A program made the translations under genes and the position numbers. The notes beneath the pieces were generated by a model that saw only the letters and a list, made by a program, of their open reading frames with translations, made no database searches and was not told the DNA's origin. DNA of 33,212 nt from an uncultured Bacteroidales bacterium (GTDB lineage Bacteria > Bacteroidota > Bacteroidia > Bacteroidales > Bacteroidaceae), in assembly GCA_902788865.1 (NCBI GenBank), contig CADALZ010000041.1, forward strand, positions 1 to 33,212, given 5' to 3'. How positions within the stretch are numbered: the first letter of the stretch is position 1; each line of letters begins with the position of its first letter. Shown here piece after piece: positions 22,990 to 29,495 of this stretch.

Positions 22990-23754
22990 TTAGAACGTCC
23001 ACTTCATGGCCAGCGTAGGGTTCACGAAGAACTTCTGGTGGCTCAGCGTAGGGTTATACAGCCAGTTGGCATAGATGAAGTTATTGGATATCTCCAACTC
23101 TGTGCCAAGACTTAGATTCACTCCATCCATACCCCTCAGCGTATTCAGGTTCACCCAGAACTGAGGCTCGGTGAGGAAGGTCACCTTCCCCATCGGGGTT
23201 TTATTGTACCAAAGCTCAGAGAAGCCGTTGAACGTGAAGCGTCGATGACTGAAGTCTATCTTCCACACTTGGTTGACATGATAGCCTGCAAAACCCTCGT
23301 GGCTATGATCCTTGAAGTGCTGCCTATAGCCCACGTTCACCAGATAGGTCTTAGCATAGTCTGGGCTGTGCCACGTCCATCCTAAGCCAGCTACCAGCGA
23401 GTGCTGCATGCGATTGCCGTAATAGGTGCTCTTGGCACTCTGCATACCACCATTATATTCCAGGTGTGCCACCAATGCCGACTGACGCGACACCTGCATC
23501 AGTGTGAAGTCGCGGGTAAACTTCATGAATACTCCTGCCACACCGTCAGACAGATAGTCCATATCCACGAAGAAGTAAGTGGTACCCCAACGGTCGGGGT
23601 GCAGCACTTCTACCGTAGTGGTCACATTAGGGCGTTCACTCTCTTGATCGGAGTTCAGTGTACGACCGAAGTCTCTGTGCAACTGCACGTTGACCTGTGC
23701 TTGCAATGTAGCTGCCACAAACAGCAGCATAAAAGGGAGAAATAACTTTTTCAT
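22990..23754 (-). CDS. DUF5020 family outer-membrane (Tsx-like) protein
   Basis: 254 residues. Signal peptide MKKLFLPFMLLFVAATLQAQ, then VNVQLHRDFGRTLNS and TTTVEVLHPDRWGTTYFFVDMDY, which are the hallmark of Bacteroidales DUF5020 proteins, distantly similar to Tsx nucleoside-channel barrels. Alternating strands continue to a C-terminal ...NPTLAMKWTF ending in an aromatic residue, as expected for an outer-membrane barrel of about 12 strands. It begins only 25 bp after the GH43 gene and is very likely co-transcribed with it. This suggests passage of the sugar or glycoside released by the enzyme, which is inference. Confidence 0.8.
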   Translation of the reverse strand: MKKLFLPFMLLFVAATLQAQVNVQLHRDFGRTLNSDQESERPNVTTTVEVLHPDRWGTTYFFVDMDYLSDGVAGVFMKFTRDFTLMQVSRQSALVAHLEYNGGMQSAKSTYYGNRMQHSLVAGLGWTWHSPDYAKTYLVNVGYRQHFKDHSHEGFAGYHVNQVWKIDFSHRRFTFNGFSELWYNKTPMGKVTFLTEPQFWVNLNTLRGMDGVNLSLGTELEISNNFIYANWLYNPTLSHQKFFVNPTLAMKWTF

Positions 23755-23779
23755 AGTTTACGGATTAAAAATGTTAATG

Positions 23780-25666
23780 TCATTCCACAAGACTGGCTTC
23801 TACAACCATCCCTTCGGTGATGCCGCTTTCATTGAAGCTATCTACGCGGAAATAATATTCCACATCGGCAGAAAAGAGTCCTAAAGTGATGCTTGGCTCC
23901 AATACCTCACAAGCAGAGAGGAGTACCTCTGGCGAGGTTCCCCAGTGCAAGAAGTACCCCTGTGCACCAGCTATAGGCTGCCAACTCACGGTGACCGTTC
24001 GGCGGTCGGCTGTACGCTCTACATTGAATTGCTTCACAGCATCTGGCTTGGTGCCATGATCCTTGCCAAACACACGCAGGTCGAAGATGGAGAACTGACC
24101 TGGCAGTGCGCTCTTGTTGGTGATGCGCACATAGCGGGCTGGCACAGCCTTATCCATCACCAGCAACTCATGTGGATTGGTCACATTGCCAGTAGTCCTA
24201 TCGGCCAGCATCACCCATTTTTCTCCGTCCTCAGAGCCTTCTACAATGTACTTATACGGCACAGCCGGATTGCCCACCTGTCGGTTGGGGAATCCCTCAT
24301 CGGCAAAGTTGGTCTGCACAGCCTCTACAGGATATACCTTCTCCAAGTCTATCTGCAGCCATTCACCCTCACTGCCTGACAATGCGCTCCACCACGTCTT
24401 GATGGTGCGGTCGGCTGCGCTTGCGGCAGGCTTGTCTTCTTTCTCAGAAGAAGCTGTCGCTTTCTTGCCGATGGTAAGATCCATCCAACCAGTAGTCACT
24501 GGCTGTTTCAGGAAGTCCACCTTGTCCTGCGGCAGCTGGTATGGACGGTCTGAAAGTTCGGTCAGCGCATGCATCTCACCCTGTTTTGCGAACACCACTG
24601 GGAAGAAACCTATGCGGCGCTCGAAGTTGTGGCGCTGAGCTATCACTGTGCTGGCCACATGCCAGTAGTTGCCGAACTTGTCTTGGAACGTATCTCCATG
24701 CCCTGCGCCTGTCATCCAGCCACCAGGTTTCACAGAGATGGGCAGATAAGGTGCCTTCTGGAACGGACCCAGAGGGGAGTCGCCTATGTAAAGTCCATCG
24801 CCATAGCTGTCGAACTCAGTGCCAGGTGAGGCATATTGCAGGTAATATTTCCCGTTGTATTTCAGCATGCTGGCTCCTTCGTTATAGCCAGGAGCTTCCT
24901 TGTCGTTCTTGTCGCTGGGGCGCTCCCACCCTATCACATTCTCTTGGTGGGTGATCAGTGTCACAGGCTGGCCTATGGCCTTGAAGTTGTTATACGGATC
25001 CAGCTCTATGCCCATGATATCATCTATGTTGCTGCATCCCCAATAGAAGTACACACGGCCATCGTCATCGAGCAGCAAGTCGGGATCATGCCCCGTGCGA
25101 TTGGGCTGGTCTGGGTAAGGCGTCAGCTGGCCGGTCACCAACTGCCACGAGTCACCATCCTCTGGAGTGGAGGTCTTCCATAGCGAGTTCAGATCTGAAG
25201 TCATCCAGTAGAGCTCACCTTCATAGACCATACAAGTAGGTGCATAGAGATCCATAGGCAGCACGCTGGTGCGAATGTGCCGCCAATGTTGCATGTCATC
25301 TGAGCTCCAGTAGCCATCCGACTTTGATACAAACAAATAGTACCTATCGTTAAAGAGCGTTGCCACCGGATCGGCTGCCTCGCGGTAGTTCTCTGTGCTG
25401 GCAAAGCGCTGCATATAGGCAGCCATGCCACCGGGTTGCTTCATCACGTTGGCCACGAAGTCTCTATACTCCTCTGGCACAGAATTCAGGAAGTTGGGGT
25501 CACTATAGTCCACTGCCGCCATCTGACTGGCATACTGGTTAATGTCTTTCGTAAACTCATAGTCCAGGTCGATAGGGTTGCTCACCACCCTCGTACGGTC
25601 TATTTCTTGTTGGGCTGTGCAAGCGGTGAGTGCCAGGGCAGCCAAGATTGTCAAACTCTTCTTCAT
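23780..25666 (-). CDS. GH43 family glycosidase lipoprotein with CBM32-like and Fn3-like domains
   Basis: 628 residues from the ATG at 25666. Lipoprotein signal MKKSLTILAALALTAC. A five-bladed GH43 propeller follows with the expected acids: base Asp about 99 in REAADPVATL, pKa modulator Asp about 194 in GHDPDLLLDDDG, and acid Glu about 263 in GYNEGASML. A discoidin/CBM32 domain is at about 440-550 (ATASSEKEDKPAASAADRTIKTWWS... RYVRITN) and an Fn3-like domain at about 560-625 (VSWQPIAGAQGYFLHWG). GH43 covers arabinofuranosidases, xylosidases and galactan galactosidases; the substrate is not fixed here. First gene of an operon with DUF5020. The frame extends to 26020, but that extension reads through promoter and repeats and is not real. 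Confidence 0.88.
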   Translation of the reverse strand: MKKSLTILAALALTACTAQQEIDRTRVVSNPIDLDYEFTKDINQYASQMAAVDYSDPNFLNSVPEEYRDFVANVMKQPGGMAAYMQRFASTENYREAADPVATLFNDRYYLFVSKSDGYWSSDDMQHWRHIRTSVLPMDLYAPTCMVYEGELYWMTSDLNSLWKTSTPEDGDSWQLVTGQLTPYPDQPNRTGHDPDLLLDDDGRVYFYWGCSNIDDIMGIELDPYNNFKAIGQPVTLITHQENVIGWERPSDKNDKEAPGYNEGASMLKYNGKYYLQYASPGTEFDSYGDGLYIGDSPLGPFQKAPYLPISVKPGGWMTGAGHGDTFQDKFGNYWHVASTVIAQRHNFERRIGFFPVVFAKQGEMHALTELSDRPYQLPQDKVDFLKQPVTTGWMDLTIGKKATASSEKEDKPAASAADRTIKTWWSALSGSEGEWLQIDLEKVYPVEAVQTNFADEGFPNRQVGNPAVPYKYIVEGSEDGEKWVMLADRTTGNVTNPHELLVMDKAVPARYVRITNKSALPGQFSIFDLRVFGKDHGTKPDAVKQFNVERTADRRTVTVSWQPIAGAQGYFLHWGTSPEVLLSACEVLEPSITLGLFSADVEYYFRVDSFNESGITEGMVVEASLVE

Positions 25667-25688
25667 AGTAAAGCATTTTATTTGAATG

Positions 25689-25719
25689 CAAATATAATCA
25701 TTCATTTTCATATATGCAA
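25689..25719 (-). promoter_or_regulatory. promoter of the GH43-DUF5020 operon
   Basis: TTG (CAA at 25717-25719 on plus), 20-bp spacer, TATATTTG (25689-25696); a full consensus match 22 nt before the start at 25666. Confidence 0.8.
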
Positions 25720-25755
25720 ATCGGGTCTCTGGGAGGCACATTCGCATGGTTGCTA

Positions 25756-25785
25756 GTCTCACCGGTCTCAGTCTCACGGTCTCAC
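25756..25785 (-). repeat. GTGAGACC array, site 3 (minus orientation)
   Basis: 30 bp; on the minus strand it reads as four units of GTGAGACC type. It faces site 4 as an inverted pair around the 25839-25880 palindrome. Confidence 0.9.
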
Positions 25786-25797
25786 ACACACTGCAAA

Positions 25798-25897
25798 GCA
25801 TATGCACGGTGATGGTTATAGATTGTAAGTATTTTATTCTTATTATTATATTATATATTAATATATAATATAATAATAAGGCTTCGGAGGCATATGC
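25798..25897. repeat. nested palindrome with GCATATGC brackets
   Basis: A perfect 42-bp AT-only palindrome (apart from its terminal C and G) lies at 25839-25880, two 21-bp halves meeting between 25859 and 25860. It is bracketed by GCATATGC at 25798-25805 and 25890-25897. The whole is bracketed again by inverted GTGAGACC arrays (25756-25785 and 25919-25950). It sits in the 548-bp divergent gap between the GH43 and CE1 genes, outside both promoters. Confidence 0.9.
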
Positions 25898-25918
25898 CGA
25901 AAATGTAGATGTGATGCT

Positions 25919-25950
25919 GTGAGACCGTGAGACCTGAGACCGATGAGACC
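25919..25950 (+). repeat. GTGAGACC array, site 4
   Basis: 32 bp in four units, one base different from site 2. Shares ATGTGATGCT just upstream with site 1. Confidence 0.9.
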
Positions 25951-26021
25951 AAGCAAATGGGTATGGCTGTGCTGTATTGGCTGTGCTGAATCTATTGGAA
26001 ATAGCTGATACACAGCGCATT

Positions 26022-26051
26022 TTGTTATTCGAAAAATTTTGATTATCTTTG
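26022..26051 (+). promoter_or_regulatory. promoter of the CE1 esterase gene
   Basis: TTG (26022-26024), 19-bp spacer, TATCTTTG (26044-26051). It leaves a leader of about 155 nt before the ATG at 26215. Confidence 0.75.
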
Positions 26052-26087
26052 CATGGACTTTCGAGGGGAAATAGGATGCCGGCGAAG

Positions 26088-26147
26088 TGGTGCCTCGCTG
26101 TGCCTCCTATGTTTCAACTATGTGCCTCCGCTGTGCCTCCACTGCCT
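26088..26147 (+). repeat. GTGCCTCC repeats in the CE1 leader
   Basis: The 5' leader contains five copies of (CT)GTGCCTC(C) or its shortened form CTGCCT: around 26090, 26099, 26122, 26131 and 26141. The complementary GGAGGCA occurs at about 25732 and 25887. No riboswitch fold is recognised. Confidence 0.55.
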
Positions 26148-26214
26148 GATAAGGTTTAAACTGAAAGCACAGCAGACTGGAAATGGGAAGTATAACTTTA
26201 ACTAACGTATAACA

Positions 26215-27318
26215 ATGAAGAAAAGCTTTTTATTTCTGGCTGCCCTCTGCATGGCTACGGCAGCCTCTGCGCAGTTCCGCAGAACCCCTACTCCTAACGA
26301 CACGCTACAGTCTGTGCGCGTGAATGGTGACAAGGTGACATTCAGCATCTATGCTCCCAATGCTGAGACGGTGACCCTGAGTGGCGATATCATGGCCCGC
26401 GGCCTGCAATTTGTCAAGGCCGAGAATGGTGTGTGGAGTGCAACGCTGCCTAACGTAGCTCCTGGCAACTATCGCTACAGCTTCGTGGTAGATGGGGTGA
26501 ATACGTTCGACCCTAAAGGTGGTGAGATTCAGGGTGAGACTCGCGCCATAGCTAAAGTACATCCCACTGGCAATGAGTTTTTTGCCTTGAAGAATGTGCC
26601 TCACGGTGCGGTGGCTCAGCGCTACTACTTCTCTAAGACGCTGAACCAGATGCGACGCATGCATGTGTGGACCCCTGCTGGCTATGAGAAGAGTGCCGAC
26701 AAGCTGCCTGTGCTCTACCTGGTGCATGGCGGTGGTGATACAGACAACTCTTGGCCAGGCGTGGGAGCGGCAGGCTTGATACTCGACAATCTGCTGGCCG
26801 AAGGCAAAATCGTGCCTATGGTGGTGGTAATGCCTAACGGCAGCATAGACACACCCAGCGGCAACGTACATGATGAGGTGCCTATCTTTGCCGATGACAT
26901 GATCAGCAGCATCATGCCATATGTAGAGGAGAACTACCGCGTACTGACCGACCCAGAGCATACGGCCATGGCTGGTCTGTCTATGGGTGGCATGGAGACT
27001 ATGGAAACTGTGACTTATCATCCTGAAAGATTCAAATACATGATAGTGCTGAGTAGCAGCTATGCTCCTGGCAACACAGAGAAGTATGAGATGGAGCGCG
27101 CACACCTGAAGCAGATAGTACAGCAGCTGAACAGCTACAAGATGGTGCTGTTTACACAGGGAGGCCCAGAGGACATAGCCTACAACAACTGCAAGGAGAC
27201 TCTGAAGCTCTACGACGAGGCAGGCATCAAGTATGAATTTACGGAGGCCCCTGGCGGTCACAGTTGGCATACTTGGCGCAATAATCTTCATGACTTCGCG
27301 CCAAGACTTTTCAAATAA
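26215..27318 (+). CDS. CBM48-CE1 family esterase, exported
   Basis: 367 residues. Signal peptide 1-20 (MKKSFLFLAALCMATAASAQ). An N-terminal CBM48/early-set domain at about 33-115 (VTFSIYAPNAETVTLSGD... GNYRYSFVVDG) precedes the CE1 alpha/beta-hydrolase at about 135-367. Catalytic residues: Ser about 256 in AGLSMGGM, Asp in GGPEDIAY (about 316-318) and His about 349 in GGHSWHTWR; VLYLVHGGG provides the oxyanion region. The combination is common among Bacteroidales feruloyl or acetyl-xylan esterases within xylan and pectin clusters. It is transcribed alone from 26022-26051 and ended by the hairpin at 27356-27388, divergent from the GH43 operon; a shared substrate is inferred. Confidence 0.88.
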   Translation: MKKSFLFLAALCMATAASAQFRRTPTPNDTLQSVRVNGDKVTFSIYAPNAETVTLSGDIMARGLQFVKAENGVWSATLPNVAPGNYRYSFVVDGVNTFDPKGGEIQGETRAIAKVHPTGNEFFALKNVPHGAVAQRYYFSKTLNQMRRMHVWTPAGYEKSADKLPVLYLVHGGGDTDNSWPGVGAAGLILDNLLAEGKIVPMVVVMPNGSIDTPSGNVHDEVPIFADDMISSIMPYVEENYRVLTDPEHTAMAGLSMGGMETMETVTYHPERFKYMIVLSSSYAPGNTEKYEMERAHLKQIVQQLNSYKMVLFTQGGPEDIAYNNCKETLKLYDEAGIKYEFTEAPGGHSWHTWRNNLHDFAPRLFK

Positions 27319-27355
27319 AAGTCTTTTTGGTCAAAAGTTTTTTTGCTATATGTGG

Positions 27356-27388
27356 CTTCCTCTGATTTTTCAGAGGAAGTCTTTTTTT
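27356..27388 (+). terminator. terminator after CE1
   Basis: Perfect 10-bp stem CTTCCTCTGA/TCAGAGGAAG with a TTTT loop, followed by TCTTTTTTT. Repeat copy B begins immediately after it. Confidence 0.92.
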
Positions 27389-27389
27389 A

Positions 27390-28276
27390 CTTCTTTTCTT
27401 CACTATTCATTCTTCACTCTTCACTTTTCATTCTTCATTTCAATAGTTACCTGTTCTTTTTTCTTTTGCCCGAGCAAAAGAAAAAGAGCCAAAAAAGAAA
27501 ACTCGCCGACTGCATTTTTTCCGCTAAGAATGGCTCGCGTTTTCCTAAAGCGCGAAAACTCGCAAGCTACGCTTGCTCAAACAGCCCGCGCTTTTTAACG
27601 GAAAACGCTCCCCATTCTCTTAACGCTCCAAAAATGAGGTCGGATTTTCTGTTGTCTCTTTCTTGCTTCCTTGCTTCGTTGCCTATGTCTTTTTACAACA
27701 TCGCTTCGCTCGTTTAAGAGATGACTAATTACAACAGTTGTTCTCTACTTCCTACCTCTATTTCTTACCACTATCTTCATGACCTTACCCCTATCCCCTG
27801 ACTATCTAGTTCAAACCCCATCCTCCAAACTCTAACCACTGATCTAAGAATTCCAATCTTCTGACCACCAAGCACCAATCTCTTAACGCTAAAACTCCTA
27901 TCCCCCTGACCACCAAGCTCTAATCTCTTAATGCTAAACTTCTATCCCCAAACTACCAAACTCTAAGCTCTAAATTCTACCCGCTAAGCAGATATAGTTC
28001 CGTCCTCACATCTGGAGCGTGAAGAAAATCGGGAGCGTTTTTGGAAGAGAGGGCCGCACCACAAAGAGCGCGAAGCGCACGTCTTGCGGCCCTCCCAAAA
28101 ACGTGAGCGATTTTTAGCGCAAGATGTGCAGACGGCGAGTTTTCTTTTTTGGTTCTTTTTCTTTTGCTCGGGCAAAAGAAAAAAGAACAGGTAACTTTTG
28201 TAATGAAGAATGAAAAATGAAGAATGAAGAGTGAAGAATGAAGAAAAGAATGAGTAATCTTCGGCTAGCAAGCCGA
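27390..28276. repeat. dispersed long-inverted-repeat element, copy B
   Basis: An 887-bp non-coding relative of 16211-17024. Its left rim (about 27393-27510) and right rim (about 28130-28256) are inverted repeats that by eye differ at only one position over about 63 bp from GTTACCTG to CTCGCCG. Each rim carries a hairpin around CTTTTGC-CCGA-GCAAAAG and short-period GAATGAAAAATGAA runs. Inside are the conserved segment from CGCCGACTGCATTTTTTCCG to the TGAGGTCGG stretch, an AC-rich middle, and three 44-bp tandem units. It fills the 1.08-kb gap between the CE1 and isomerase genes. The frames seen in it are mirror artefacts. Confidence 0.85.
27850..27980. repeat. 44-bp tandem repeat inside copy B, three units
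   Basis: Units at about 27850-27893, 27894-27938 and 27939-27980. The last is diverged and ends CTCTAAATTCTAC. One unit more than copy A, so the number varies. Confidence 0.75.
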
Positions 28277-28345
28277 GATAAAAAGAAAATAGTCATTAAA
28301 AAAAAGATTTTCAGCAATCTTTGTCAAAGATTGAAAAATAAGCGT

Positions 28346-28353
28346 TACCTTTG
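28346..28353 (+). promoter_or_regulatory. -7 element of the isomerase-family gene
   Basis: TACCTTTG, 47 nt before the ATG. A TTG lies 22 bp upstream, slightly too far. The element is outside repeat copy B, so the repeat did not remove the promoter. Confidence 0.55.
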
Positions 28354-28400
28354 TATATTTTTTATAGAACACTTTAAAGCAATTATTAAATAACTCTACT

Positions 28401-29396
28401 ATGAACAGAAGAAATTTCTTAAAGGGCGCTTCTATGCTTTCATTGGGCGCTCTGGCAGCCTGCCAAACTAAGGAGGCTGTTCCTGCTGAGCCAGTAATCA
28501 ACACCAATAAGGGACTGGGTCTGCAGACTTACACACTGGGTCCGGAACTCTATGCCGGTAACTTGAGTGACAACCTGGCTCGCATCCGCAAGATGGGTAT
28601 CAAGAACCTTGAGCTGGCTGGTTACAACGCTGACTCTCATACTATCGGTGAGGTGAGCTTGGATGACTTCAAGAAGGCTGCTGATGACAATGACCTGAAG
28701 ATCATCAGCTCTCACGTGACTCCAGGTGTGCTGATGGCTGGTCTGTTCCAGCGTCCAGATGCTCCTGCTGCAAAGCCTAAGACATTCCCAGAGATGAAGC
28801 CTGAAGTGGTGGAATTCTGGAAGCCCGTGGCTGAGGATCATGCCAAGCTGGGTTGCCAGTATCTGGTACAGCCTATGATGCCACCTATGGGTGTAACCAA
28901 CGTGGAGAAGGCTAAGCAGTTTGCTGACCTGCTGAACGTCAGCGGTGAAACTGTGAAGGCTACCAGTGGCCTGCAGTTCGGTTATCACAACCACAACATG
29001 GAGATGGCTAAGGTGTCTGAAACAAGTACTGCCAGCGTGCTGGGCGACCTGTTCTCTGGCTTGCGCGACGGTCAGATCATCGAGGACCTCTACATGGACA
29101 ACACCGACCCTGCCAACGTAATCTTCGAACTTGACGTTTACTGGACAGTGATGGGTCAGCAGGATCCTGTAGAGTGGCTGACTAACCGTGCAGACCGCAT
29201 CCACATGCTGCACATCAAGGATCGCATGGTGCTGGGTGCCAGCGGTATGCTGAACTTCAAGAACATCTTCGACAAGTTCTATGCTAACGGCCGTCAGTAC
29301 TTCTTCATCGAGATTGAGGACACCAACAGCGGCAAGCAGTTCGAGCGTCTGGAGCAGAGTGCTCTGTACCTGAACACTTCAGACTTCGTAAAGTAA
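28401..29396 (+). CDS. Tat-exported lipoprotein of the sugar phosphate isomerase/epimerase (TIM barrel) family
   Basis: 331 residues. The start MNRRNFLKGASMLSLGALAAC combines a twin-arginine motif (RRNFLK) with a lipobox (LAAC), so the folded protein is exported and lipid-anchored. The mature part is a xylose-isomerase-like/AP-endonuclease-2 TIM barrel: GLGLQTYTLG, RIRKMGIKNLELAGY, KIISSHVTPG, LQFGYHNHNMEM, VIFELDVYW, IHMLHIKD and FFIEIED. Metal ligands are expected at the Glu of LELAGY, the His of NHN, the Asp of ELDVYW, His-Lys-Asp and Glu of IEIED. Tat export suggests a cofactor or metal loaded before transport. Exported members act on oxidised (3-keto) sugars in some Bacteroidetes pathways, but no oxidoreductase partner is in this window, so the substrate is unknown. 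It is a single gene ended by 29428-29463. Confidence 0.8.
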   Translation: MNRRNFLKGASMLSLGALAACQTKEAVPAEPVINTNKGLGLQTYTLGPELYAGNLSDNLARIRKMGIKNLELAGYNADSHTIGEVSLDDFKKAADDNDLKIISSHVTPGVLMAGLFQRPDAPAAKPKTFPEMKPEVVEFWKPVAEDHAKLGCQYLVQPMMPPMGVTNVEKAKQFADLLNVSGETVKATSGLQFGYHNHNMEMAKVSETSTASVLGDLFSGLRDGQIIEDLYMDNTDPANVIFELDVYWTVMGQQDPVEWLTNRADRIHMLHIKDRMVLGASGMLNFKNIFDKFYANGRQYFFIEIEDTNSGKQFERLEQSALYLNTSDFVK

Positions 29397-29427
29397 TCTG
29401 ATTTTGTTTAGTTGATAAAAAAGCATT

Positions 29428-29463
29428 AAAGGCTGCGCATAGTAACAATGCGCAGCCTTTTTT
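29428..29463. terminator. bidirectional terminator between convergent genes
   Basis: Perfect 10-bp stem GGCTGCGCAT (29431-29440) and ATGCGCAGCC (29448-29457), flanked by AAA on the left and TTTTTT on the right. It serves the isomerase gene and probably the fusion gene on the minus strand. Confidence 0.9.
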
Positions 29464-29464
29464 A

Positions 29465-29494
29465 GTCTCACGGTCTCACGTCTCACGGTCTCAC
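29465..29494 (-). repeat. GTGAGACC array, site 5 (minus orientation)
   Basis: 30 bp, four GTGAGAC(C) units on the minus strand, lying one base from the stop codon of the PAP2-M28 gene and two bases from the terminator T run. Confidence 0.88.
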
Positions 29495-29495
29495 G

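Noticed and set aside
25756-25950. CRISPR array from the GTGAGACC repeats.
   Set aside because: Units of 8-9 bp adjoin directly without spacers and there are no cas genes.
25667-26020. N-terminal extension of the GH43 gene by 118 codons.
   Set aside because: It reads through a full consensus promoter (25689-25719), the perfect palindrome and two GTGAGACC arrays; a normal lipoprotein signal begins at 25666.
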